Shown: piece after piece, positions 10,140 to 20,914 of the stretch
Numbering within the stretch: the stretch's first letter is position 1
How the letters are laid out: each line of letters starts with the position of its first letter
DNA from: Kuschelorhynchus macadamiae
Lineage: Eukaryota > Arthropoda > Insecta > Coleoptera > Curculionidae
Reading direction: 5' to 3'
Assembly (NCBI GenBank): GCA_030620095.1
Contig: JAUTXW010000056.1
Span: 1,179,501-1,243,500, forward strand
Length of the DNA stretch: 64,000 nt
Program-made: the position numbers and the translations under genes
The notes under the pieces: generated by a model
Told to the model about the DNA's origin: nothing
What the model saw: the letters and a program-made list of their open reading frames with translations, nothing else
The model's database searches: none

Positions 10140-11254
10140 TTAAATTTTACTTGTTACAGCCTCCCAACCAATGTTTCCGTAGCTTATCAAAGATTCAACT
10201 AAATCATAATAAATAACTTTAAGTTGCGAAACACGTAATACTTTTTTAAATTTTTTAAACTTATAAATTAGGCCTCTTAGTTTTTGCATTAAATTTTCAA
10301 TTTGCTGATCCCAGCGTAAGTGACAATCAAGAGTTATTCCCAAATATTTTATTACATTCACAGCATGTATTTTTATAAAGGTATCGTCGAACTGTATGGT
10401 ACAAATTGTATTATATTCAAGCAAGTTTCTGTGATATGATGTAAATGGCACATATTTGGTTTTATCATAATTTACAGTAACCAAATTCTGACTAAACCGC
10501 GAAAATAACATTCTTATATCTTCCTCTATCTTATTCTTTAGGGAAATCCAAGTTTTTGCGTCATACAAAATAACAGTCTCACCTGCAAAAGATATTATAG
10601 AGCCGAATGTAAGAAGTTGGTTATTGTAAATAGAGAATAATATGGTTCCCAGAACGGTTCCCTGGGGTACTCCGAAAGTAATTATTCTTTATCTACTAAT
10701 ACTTACGTTTATTTTTACGAACTGGGTTCTTTCAGAAAGGAGTTTTTAAATAGCTGATATGCGACCCCGCGTATTCCGATATTAAATAGTTTTTTTAACA
10801 AGTCTATGATTTACTGTATCGTATGCTTTAGCAAGAGAATAAAAACCGAAATTGATTTAATTTTTTTCTATATGGGTGTATAATTTTGATTTTACTGCCG
10901 TGATTGCGTCTTCAGTATTTAAATTTTTTTAAAACCCGAATTGTTTTGCGGACCAGAATTTTTGAGTTTCTAGATGTGACCATAAACGATCTTTCACTAT
11001 CATTTCAAATATTTTTGCAACATTATTGATGAAGGTTATGGGTCTATAATTATATAATAATACAAATAATAAACAAACATCATTAAATTTATATTGCAAA
11101 TCTGGCCTGATTTTACTTGCCAACTTAGAACCGATTTCCAAAAAAAAATATTGAACTTGTTGGCTATTTCTTCCTGATTTATTATTTTTCGCCTATTTTC
11201 ATCCATAATATTTTTAACGTGGTAATATGCACTAGCATCATCATGCATATGCAA
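10140..11254 (-). pseudogene. Reverse transcriptase remnant with mutated catalytic site
   Basis: Pieces in order along the minus strand: EEIANKFNIFF linker (11254-11036), RT fingers YNYRPITFINNVAKIFEMIV ending AKQFGF (11141-10929), motif A remnant LAKAYDTVNH (about 10830), motif B FGVPQGTVLG (about 10675), and motif C reading SFAGETVIL in place of FADD. The thumb and C-terminal part (10568-10140) carries VIKYLGITLDCHLRWDQQIE. Both catalytic aspartates of motif C are replaced, so this enzyme is dead independently of the frameshifts. Confidence 0.75.
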
Positions 11255-12166
11255 TTTTTAAAATACCTATGGGTTTGCAGCCGGAAATCACCGGAGCCCC
11301 AATAGGTGGTGCTAAATGTTACATTTAACTTGTAGTACTGTTTCAGTATGATAGACGTTTCGTTTTCGATTTTGTCATCTCGAGCAATCTGTTATTTCAG
11401 ATCTCCCTGGGTACAAGCCTGCCTGATAAGGGTAGAGGCCCAGAAATCATGATCGCAGGAGTGTACCCTGTGACATAATCGAAAGCAATTCTTCTTGTAG
11501 GCCGTTTTGCACCTGCAGAAATTATATATTTCTGCTATTATACATATATTTTTTCCGGCCAAGAACTTTTGATAAAGATGTGTGAGAGCGCATTTTTATC
11601 GATTTTTAATATCTTTAAGATAGGGAAGTTCTTGGTACATTTTATCCCGATTAGTTATGGAAGCCATAATTCCTTGAGTCATCCAATAATTACTCTTTTT
11701 TTGTTTGTTGCACATAACGTCAGTTCTTTTTTCTGTATAGGTTTGCAGCTTTAGTATAAATTTGTTATAAGCGTCTTGAACACAGACAGTGTTATAAATA
11801 TCATCCTACGACTCTTTTAATAATTTCTATAAGCTTTTGTAGATTTAATACGGCTTGATATTTTCTTGAGTTAGTGGTGTCTGTTGTTTGAATATTTTTT
11901 ATTGCTATACTTACCATTGTTGCCTAATGGTCTATTATATTAGAGTAGAATATGGTCGGGATAATTTTATCGAAAAATCTTTCAATCGTTTTTATAAATA
12001 TGTGATCAACACATGATTCTGATTCTAGTTGAACCCTAGTAGGTTTATTAATGAATGAATTATAACCATATTCGCTAAGTAAATTAAGATACTAATTTTT
12101 CAGATGTGTTTTTAATATATATCTATATTTATGTCTCCTATAAATATTGAGTAATCGTCCCCTACA

Positions 12167-12487
12167 TTAAAAACGTGAAAGAACGTTAATTAGGGATTCC
12201 AGAAAAATATTGCTATCTGTAGAAGCGGGTCTATAAATTGCTATAATTGATATTTTTGTTCCATTTTTTCTAAGATCTATAAAAATAAATTTAAATTCCT
12301 TAACAGCTACAATATTAAATTTCTGTAATAAGTTTGTTCTTACAAATACCACTGTACCATCATTTTTGTTAAATTGGCTGTTATTATAGATTGACGTATA
12401 ACCATCAATATAGATATCATCCTCATTAGTCACTTTTCTTGTTTCCGATAAAACAATGCAGGCCATATTCGTAGGCAAGTGTCTCAA
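12167..12487 (-). pseudogene. Endonuclease domain remnant of decayed LINE
   Basis: Open for 106 residues. It reads ACIVLSETRKVTNEDDIYID, which matches the second conserved block of APE-type endonucleases (the acid in SET), then GTVVFVR and IIAIYRPASTD. The GDFN and SDH blocks are not in frame. This is the N-terminal part of ORF2 of the decayed element. Confidence 0.7.
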
Positions 12488-12650
12488 ATATATCGAGAGT
12501 TGATCGATATTTTTATGGATACTTCCTATGTTTAGCTGAAATATATTTAAACAATTGTTATTATGAACAACTTTAAAATCCTCAATTTGAGGTATTACAT
12601 TTGTTTCTAATATGTTATTTTTCTAATCCTTTATAAATTGTTCCATTTTC

Positions 12651-13164
12651 AATATTATTTGTTTTTAATCGTACCACACAACAATGGCAACTGACTTTTT
12701 TAAACTACAGTGTTTAAGAAGAAAACAAGTTACCATAAATACATATTCTCCAAAAAATGAGAGTTTTTGATAGGGAAAAAAGAGAGACCGTGTCTAATTA
12801 CTAGAACATAATAAACATATAATGTTTTTTTCTAACAATATATCATACACAGTTTTTTAATATTTCACATTTAAATATTTTCCTCGAGTATAACAATATT
12901 ATTCCTTATCTCAAAGTTTGATAGGATTGCAGGCCTATACACATTTAAAATGCCTGTCCTGCGCCCAATATTATTATGAATAAAACCCAAATGTATATGT
13001 TTAAATTATTACTTCTAATACAATATAGTACCTTTATAAACATTATTTGCACTCTGTAAGTATAAGAATTGTTGAATATACAGGGTCTCCAGAAAATGTA
13101 AACAATCTATTATCTGGGTATCCAATAATACTGCTAGTTTACCATATAAAGTGCATACCAAAAG
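12651..13164. other. No gene recognised
   Basis: AT-rich. A CAGGGTCTCC block near 13082 resembles the ACAGGGTG-type ends of insect DNA transposons, but I found no partner for it. Confidence 0.4.
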
Positions 13165-14225
13165 TAGAATGTGATAAACAATTTTTCCAAAATAATTTTG
13201 GTATCGTTAAACGTAACTTAATTTTTTCAGATAGTTGATGTTGTAACATAAGGTGCTTACAACGACATAACACATCAATAGGTAGCGGAGAGGCCTGGGA
13301 TTAGGTACCTTCCATATGTGTTGCCCCACAGCTTTAAGCTAAGTGAAAATAATTTATTATGTAAGGCTTTCTTTTATAAAACCTTTTCGAAAGACCTCGA
13401 TGGGCGTATCTACGGATGCACAATATTTAATTTCTAGATATGTCAGTTATATCCATGGATGGCCTGTTTTTCTCAAGAATGCTTCAGTTTTTTAATATTG
13501 ATAGCCATAGCAAATTTTTTGCTTTTAAATATCCGGGAACAAGAAAAAACACAAAACTTGTACTCAAATAAAAGCTGCTCAACAACCAAGGTTTCGAGTA
13601 CTCTTTTAGAGCGTATTCAGAAGTTATACAATTTTGTTTGGATATTATATTAACTAGAATAAACTGTAAAAAGTAAGGTTGAAAAGGTTAAAGTTTTGAA
13701 AACGATTTATTTTAAGATATACGAACGAACATGTAAATTTCTAAAGTGAAGCCATAGACGAATTACACAGTGAGCTTTAATGAAAATATTTGTTACGAAA
13801 ATTCACGGAAAAACTGAATATAGACTTTTGTTCAGCATCTTGCATTCAAACTCGACATACCTCTCGACATACATTCAAAATATAGCTGATCCTTTTTTGA
13901 ATTTAATTTTTTTCGAATTTATATTCTTTTCAAAAAATCGCTCCCGCTCTATAATCAATTTTATTTTCGAAGAGAAATATTTACCACATATTTTCCATCC
14001 CGTCATAATAATACCTAAGCGGGGACATAGTTGGGCCCTACAATTTTAACTAAAAATGAGGGCCGTGTAGTATCTCATTTTAAAGCGTATTAATGTGTCC
14101 TTTTAACCCAGGCGTCCCTGCCCTGCTACATATTTATGCGCTATGTCGTTGTAAGGACCTTATGTCACAACATCCACTATCCAAAAAAATTAAGTTACGT
14201 CAAACGATACCAAAATTATTTTGGA
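13165..14225. repeat. Inverted-repeat element of about 1.06 kb
   Basis: The left arm (about 13165-13305) and right arm (about 14095-14225) are inverted copies. They share TCCAAAATAATTTTGGTATC, CGTAACTTAATTTTTT and TTACAACGACATA. The interior has an 89-residue open frame (13780-14049) with no recognisable domain. It directly abuts the minus-strand family A copy, so it could be part of the same larger repeat. Confidence 0.65.
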
Positions 14226-14264
14226 TAAATTGTAATTTAATTCACACCAAATTTATATCGAATG

Positions 14265-14830
14265 CTAAATAATCAAAAAGTAGGAGAACTCTATCTTGTG
14301 GTAATTTTTCGTCTTATTATTTTACCCTTTGATGTTATCAAATCCAACAGGTTTTCGGTAGAATAAGCATTATACAATGAAACGTTTTTTTTTAATGGTA
14401 TATATTTGCAATAAGGAGGGCAGTTATTTGCCTTAAAAATTATTACAGTATTACTTAGATCGGTATAATTGTAAAATTATCCTGTCAATTTAGCCCTAGA
14501 TTCCAATAGTGCTTACTGTTTTTCACTAAGTAAATATTTAAACCATAAAATGTAATTTTGAAATGAGACAATGTTGCAGAATAACATTATTGCTACATTA
14601 AGTAAAAAATATTAATGATAGAATAAGAATTTCCTAATCAAATATCAAAATATTCTGTTTTGTGATGAAATAGATAAAGGCATATTTTCCCAGTTTTGGT
14701 CCGATTGTCGGTCTGCCTGTGACATAGCTCAAAAATTATTTAATCGATTGATTTCAATTTTTGCCAAAAAATCAAGAGTACGAATGACCTGGCTATATTT
14801 TGACAAAAATCCATTTCTTGTTAATCAGGC
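14265..14830 (-). repeat. Dispersed repeat family A, uninterrupted copy
   Basis: The reverse complement of this block aligns first to 2870-3130 and then to 6154-6460, with nothing between. It is therefore the unoccupied version of the site filled at 3131-6153. No coding content. Confidence 0.75.
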
Positions 14831-14869
14831 CGTTATAAATCTGGGCCGTTAGTTAACTATGCTCCACGT

Positions 14870-14940
14870 TCCCTGATAAAACGAGGGAGTCATAACGAGG
14901 GAAGTTCTGGGTAAAACCAATTTACCGATTTTTTTTTTTA
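14870..14940 (-). repeat. Repeat family B fragment
   Basis: Contains ACGAGGGAAGTTCTGGGTAA and TTTACCGATTTTTTT. Related blocks occur inverted at 17655-17740 and 27690-27750, and in the same sense at 28010-28075. Confidence 0.5.
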
Positions 14941-15426
14941 ATTTCTAGAAATATTGACTCTCCGCAAGTTCTAAACATATTTTATGTAATAATTTAGCTA
15001 TTGACAAGCAATTAAAATGATACCAAATATTTACCAGTGCACCTTGATAAAGACAAATATATTAAAATAAATATTACTTTCGCCCTTTTTTAGACATAAT
15101 ATACGTCTATATAGGTATTTACTTTCCTGATCTAAGTGGTTCATTTATATTATCAGCTACCGGTTATAATTGTGAAACAATGCAAAGCACATCTCTCATA
15201 CATAACTTATAGAGCATTAAGTCTTTTAAAAAATTCTATTATAGGAGAAAAATAAATAGTTTATAATAATCGATTTCATTTTCTTAAAGTTTTTAATTTA
15301 TTTATTATTATTATTTATTTTTGGAAATATTATTTATGAAGTTTTCAAAAATAAATTATGTCCTTTATTATTCTCCATAAAAAGGTTTTATTCCAATAGA
15401 AGGAATTTTACCCAATAGTTAAACAT
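14941..15426. other. No gene recognised
   Basis: AT-rich. It includes the region just downstream of the candidate exon and its AATAAA at 15427-15432. Confidence 0.4.
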
Positions 15427-15586
15427 TTTATTGCGCTATCATTTGGTTTTGCCATACATGATTTGCCCTAAAAATTCACAAGTCTGTCTTGACATTTTGT
15501 ACAAAATTGCATTGTAGTTTTCTGGTACTGCATTTTTAAATATATCATTAAACCACCATTTTGTTCCGTAAAATGTTTGTGTAAAT
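15427..15586 (-). CDS. Candidate terminal exon of an unrecognised host gene
   Basis: On the minus strand, 15586-15442 reads about 48 codons beginning FTQTFYGTKWWFND and ending IMYGKTK, then TGA at 15441-15439. AATAAA follows within seven bases (15432-15427). The composition looks protein-like (aromatics, few Lys/Asn/Ile runs), unlike most AT-rich frames nearby. The preceding AATAATAG could be a splice acceptor, and an in-frame TAA lies just upstream, as expected of an intron. I do not recognise the protein family and found no partner exon. It may instead be a pseudogene scrap or chance. Confidence 0.28.
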
Positions 15587-17654
15587 CTATTATTTACATA
15601 AACATTTTACTACCCTAGAGCTATTAACTCCAGCAAATTTATTGAAAAGTAAAATTATTTTATAAGGCATTGCCACGATTTTATTTGTGAGCAAAAATAA
15701 TCTTTTTTATAATCGTCGCTGATTTTCATAGGTGTGATGTTCCTTAGGTTGTGTTAACAAAGAGCAAGGATTTTTTTTGTATACTTTCCCCTCTCCTTTC
15801 CAAAATGGTATTCTAAATACACCAGTGCAATTTATTAATATAATAATTAGTAGAAGAAAATACGCATCACTTACATTTTTAACTTCGTGTTAGTAAAGAA
15901 GTTCACCCTATACACAATTTGATATTGCCTTACATTACAGGGTCTCTATAATTTTCCGGCACACCCATTAATACTGACGGGCTATAATAAACACTTAAGC
16001 GGCCCACAAAAGTAATAATTCTACAAAGGCCTGAATTATCCGATATTAGTGGGTGCCAGCCCGCAACACCATATAATTATCGGTCTGTGTGTAACTGTGT
16101 TGTGTTGTCCGAAGGCACGCAAAACTGATATTAGCGGTAACAACTGCCTGTTAACACGACAGCTCAGAGCTATTAAGAAAAGTCGGTAAAAGCAGTGTCG
16201 TCTGATTGTTTAATTAGATTATATAATTCACTGTATTGCTGAACTCTTGTTCCTATGTTGATATAAATTACAACTTCAAAGAAAATATAAAATTTTTAAA
16301 ATGGTTTTTTTGCACACAATACGAAGGGTGCGGAAATGCCAAAATGTTGTACACCACAATTAATTATTTAAGTATTAAAAGTATTAAATTATCAGATTTT
16401 AGGATTTAAAATAATAAATAGGTATTGAAAAGTGTTTAAAGCTATTTAACAGTATTTAAAGGTATTAGAAAGTATTTAAAAGTACTACATTGTATTTTAT
16501 GCGTATTAAAAATTATGAAAGAATATCAAAAATACAAAAAGACAATAAAAATATTTAGATCAGTAAATAGTATTAAATTAAAATTAAAAAAAAAGTTTTC
16601 AATATAGAAAACGGCTAGTTTTGTTTTTATATTGTCAGAAAACTAAGAAAAAAACAATATAAAATTGTGTTAAAACCTAAAATCCTAAAGACAGATGAAA
16701 GAAAAATAATAAAAGAGTAACATGTATAAACCTCATAAAATTATGTTCTTAATTCTTTGACATTATTCATGACTCCATTACGTTTTTTTATGATTTAACA
16801 CATTTTAGAGAAAACCGCAATTTACAAAAAATGTATCGTTTGTTTTACTAATTTATTATAATCGATGCCAATTTACATTATTACAACCAAATGACATTGA
16901 CATGTACCACATTTATACAAAATAAAATTGACCTATAGATAAGATTTTAAATACCGAATACAACATAATAATTTCTTAATATTTCAATCATATTAGATCC
17001 GAAAACTAAAGGACTGAAATTGTCAATTTAAAACTTGTCAAGGGCCATTTCACTATATGTACAACTATGTAACTGTTTGTATCTATTTCTGCAAGAACAT
17101 TTCTATTACTATTCTCAACTAACTCATGCCATCCCGGTTCCACACGCAATAATGTATTCCATTGAAGCTTTGACAGTTATGTATCTGCAAACATATTTGT
17201 CTCAGAAATTCATACAAAATTAATAGATTAATAGAAAATTTTAAATAACTCTAAAATGGGTTTTTCAGTAACCGTTCAAAAAGGTTTTAACAAAAAATCG
17301 AATTGGAATGCTATTTCAATCAAAGAAACTTTATTAGCCCCTGAGAGAGAAATTTCAAAAAAATCCAGAAATAACCTTTAGGTGATTATTTTTTAACTCC
17401 ACTAAATATTAAATTCTCTTAACATCTAATTTAGTAAAAAATATTGCACAAGAACTAAAAATATATTTCCTTTAAGTTTAGAAATTATTTTTAGAGGATT
17501 ATTTTTGAAAGCCATTAAGAAATTCATCGATACTATAAAAGAGTAAAAAAAAAATCACCACTTTTCACCTCCTCAAGAGTAATTTTGAAAAATCTGTTTT
17601 AGATATTCATTTTAAAAAAGCCAACGCTTGTCTGTCTTAAAATCTTATTTAGTT
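15587..17654. other. No gene recognised
   Basis: Mostly AT-rich. A less AT-rich block at about 16000-16215 has no coding signal I can support. Confidence 0.4.
16361..16520. repeat. Decayed minisatellite of GTATTTAAA-like units
   Basis: GTATTAAA, GTATTTAAA, GTATTAGAA and similar words recur every 10-20 bases. The units are too diverged to fix a period. Confidence 0.4.
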
Positions 17655-18200
17655 GGTGATAATATATTCTAAAAAATCGGTAGATTTTCTTTGCCCGGAA
17701 CATGCCTCGTTATGAATATCTCCTTTTATTAGGAATAGTCAAGTGTGACCCCAATTTAGCTCAGTACATAGTCATTTAGTAACTGTCTTTTTAAACCATT
17801 TTATTGCGCGGATTTTTATCATATTGGATTTCTACCAATATTTTACCAGTCTCTATCTATACCACACTTGATTTTTGGACATAATTTAGAATAAATTCAA
17901 CAAGTAGTTTTTACATTAACACACACCGCCATTATTAATTTATTTGATCGCCATTTTGTTCCACCATCTTGAATTGGTACCACAACTTTGCCAGTTTATC
18001 TCTATATCACACTTAATGTTTGCACAAAAGTTGAAATTAATCTAATAAGTACCTAGTGTTTTCAAGCTGTTTATTAGGCCGCCATCTTGTTTTGCTATCT
18101 TATATTCAGATAGGCAGATAGACATACAAACCGACAGACGGACCGACGGAATTGATAAAACATATGTTTAGGTACCTAGGGACGCTAAAACGTGAAGATA
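17655..18200 (+). repeat. Composite of repeat families B and C
   Basis: It starts with a family B block (AAATCGGTAGATTTTC, CCTCGTTATGA). Family C follows: repeated GCCGCCAT(C/T)TTGTT blocks at about 17926, 17949 and 18078, an ATCTCTATATCACACTT block, and a terminal GACAGACGGACCGACGGAAT (about 18130). No coding content. The same C blocks recur at 19.97-20.2, 28.7-29.17, 50.2-50.4 and (inverted) 51.7-52.2 kb. Confidence 0.6.
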
Positions 18201-18354
18201 TGTAGGGCAGATCCAGAGGAGTTGCTTGGGGGCCGCGGTTTGTACTTGGCATGTCAATTTTTTTTTAATAGATTTGATAGTCCTGTTTTTAGCTTCTCGC
18301 GCCTACTTTGAATGGTTTAAATTTAAAAAAGTTAAAATCTTTTGAAATTATTTT

Positions 18355-18600
18355 TTTTTATTTTCATTGGGTTATTTCATCCTCTCCTAGGGCTACCCTG
18401 TATACCTAGTAAAAAAATGTTTTTATTTATAAAATAAAAAAATAAATTAACTACTATAAGAATTATAGTTGAAAAAAAGTTTTGATATCCAAAAAGATGA
18501 AATCCATTTGACGCGTTTCACCGTCATCAGAATTTTTTTTTCATTTTCAGTGGGCTGCCTCATTCCTTTAGGGCTACCCTGTATAATGAAAAAAATCAAA
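18355..18600 (+). repeat. Direct repeat ending in GGGCTACCCTGTATA
   Basis: Two copies of a TTCATT..GGG..TCAT..TAGGGCTACCCTGTATA block lie about 190 bp apart (ending near 18404 and 18584). ACCCTGTATA is the complement of the TATACAGGGT ends common in insect DNA transposons. The block between contains GACGCGTTTCACCGTCATCA. Confidence 0.5.
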
Positions 18601-19919
18601 CAAAAATAACATATACTTGATGTGTTTCTCAGTTTTATGGAATTCGTATTTGTGTTATATTTTTATGTAATAAATAGAAAAAAATCAAGTATCTGCTCCA
18701 ATGATTCTACACTTTTTCCAACATTTACCCAATTATTTGTATTTGTGTGTGTATCCTGTATATAAAAGTCATTTTATATACAGGATACGAAATAAAAACT
18801 AAAAATAGAAATTTGCAAAAAAAAAGAAATTTAAATTCCAACCAAAAAAGTTGTCCACTCCATATATGTTACCCCCGCAGCATTAAATACGTATATTTTT
18901 CGGCCTCCTTAAATAATAAAATATTTCTTTAGTGTTAAAGCGTTTTTGACACTAAATATATTCATTCAATAATGTAACAAAAATTTATCAGAAAACACAA
19001 AAACTAGTAACTTCATTCCAATTCCGGATAAATAATAAAAGAGAAGTCAAAAATCTTGATAAACTCCATAAATACACGTCACGAACATCTCCACGGATAT
19101 TCATATGTCAGTAAAAATCTTTATAATTCTCCGAGGATGTCTCTAATTCCCAAAATCTTAATAAAAATCCACATAAAGCCCCGTATATCCAGAAAAATGG
19201 CATAAATATTAAATAGATACTTACATCTGGGATTTAAAAACCTTGTAAAATGTTTTTCGAGTGATGTCTATAATTTTATAATACAGTCAGAAATGTTAAT
19301 TACCTTACAACACTAATTCAAATCGCTTTACAACACTAGTTCAAATCGCCTAATACATTTATTTTTTTCAACATATTTTTTTGCACATTACTGGCTTAGT
19401 TAATAACTATTTATTTGATGCCGCACGTTGCCAGTTCTAAAGTCAGGCGATCAAGTAAGGATGATGTATACGGATTATTCTAGGCTGCCGGACGGGAACA
19501 TTACCAATTTAAACACAATTCAGATTAGTACAATAGACCCCGGTTACTGATTTATCAATAGAGTCTTAAAATGCGTACCTCGTTTCCCTTGTTAACTGGG
19601 AAAAAATATGAATTACTCTTAACCAATTACTTCACAACCACCAATCCACTATCACTCGACTAACCAATATAAGCTAAAGATTATACTAAACCAAAAATAA
19701 AATAAGTTAGGAGATTCGGTTCTTATGTATGGAACAACGTCATAGAGTCGAACGCCCGAATTGGCGTGGCTCGTAGCTGACACAGGCATCAAGCTAGCAG
19801 AGTGCCGACGCGAAATTATACATAGAAGTGGTAACGGCATATCGATATTTATTTTATCTCGATAAGCATAAAAAAATAACCACCGGGCGCTGAAAATCCA
19901 GGTGAGGAATTTTATTGAT
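18601..19919. other. No gene recognised
   Basis: AT-rich sequence with short frames only. A 62-residue minus frame at 19652-19840 has no recognisable motif. Confidence 0.45.
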
Positions 19920-20200
19920 ACGCATTTTTTTTTGCCCTTGGGGGGGGGATGATCACTCCCATCACACCCCCCCTTTGATACGCCCTTGATGTAAAACCTG
20001 AGAGGGTGATTTTTACACGATTAGAAATATTATATTTAGCCGCCATTTTGTTCCGCCATCTTAAATTAGTATCACAGTTTTACTAATTCATCTGTTTACC
20101 ACAATTAGTAATAATTCTTTTAACACTTCACTAGGCCGCCATTTTGTTTTGTTATATTATATTTTTACCAAAACGTTACCAAGTACCCTCGACACAAAAT
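19920..20200 (+). repeat. G-run transposon terminus and family C blocks
   Basis: Positions 19938-19975 hold a nine-G run and a run of eight C that can pair, next to TTTGATACGCCCTTG. This is the style of sequence found at some hAT-type ends. Two family C blocks with GCCGCCATTTTGTT follow at about 20040 and 20134. Confidence 0.45.
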
Positions 20201-20360
20201 CTAACTCTCGATGTGTACAGGCTGCTGCAACTTAGATGGGAGCGAAAATTTGTCTAAATTATATGTATATAATTATTGACTACCGCTTAGAAAACTCTCA
20301 TAAAGATCATATTGTGGACATATAGAGACATATAGAGATAAGGGGTGTTCCACTTATAAC
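20201..20360 (+). repeat. Left part of the repeat unit split by the full-length LINE
   Basis: The last 50 bases, ending GGGGTGTTCCACTTATAAC, resemble 25692-25728 (GAGCTATACAGGGTCTTTCA onward). Joined to 25471 onward they would restore one unit of the tandem repeat beyond the LINE. Confidence 0.5.
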
Positions 20361-20395
20361 AAACAAACAAACAAACAAAAGTATGCTTTATTGCC
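20361..20395 (-). terminator. LINE 3' end: AATAAAGCAT and (TTTG)n tail
   Basis: On the minus strand the sequence GGCAATAAAGCATAC is followed by four to five TTTG units, then flanking DNA. The block equals the 3' end of element 1 apart from the tail unit. Confidence 0.75.
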
Positions 20396-20914
20396 GCAGA
20401 AAAATTCTACAATTTTATGGACAAAGCAAAATATACCTAAAAATAAGACATATCAAAACATTAATCGAAAATAATTTCGACAAGTCAGTGCTTTTATTTT
20501 TAAAATGTAAATTATCAATTTACCAAATCGTAAAACACACGTTAGAATATAGCATAACACTGCAAACAGTAAATGAATCATGATAACCTTATAAAAGTAA
20601 ACAAACACACATGTACGAGGTGAATAATTTCGATGACATTGAAATCAAAATTGCAACTATGCGACCTTAAACTCTATGTTATTATAGTTATACAAATAAT
20701 TGTGATGTTAAACAGAAGGTATATTGAACTAGTGCAGAATGTAGTATACAAAAAGAATTAAATTGTTTTTAATCCAATACCTAACAAAAATAATTAAGTT
20801 TTAAGTGAATGTTCGACAGTTCTTTTCCCTATATAATGATTTACAAAATTCTATGCTATGAGTTAGGACATGACTCACAAAAGATTTAAGTAAACAAGCG
20901 AGTTTAGTGACAAT

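Larger units (their letters stand above)
10050..12650 (-). mobile_element. Decayed non-LTR retrotransposon of a second lineage
   Basis: On the minus strand, endonuclease remains (12487-12167) are followed by RT remains (11254-10140) in the correct order, with many frameshifts and stops. Both the linker and RT sequences are clearly unlike those of the element just upstream. The 5' and 3' limits are approximate, set by loss of recognisable coding. Confidence 0.75.
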
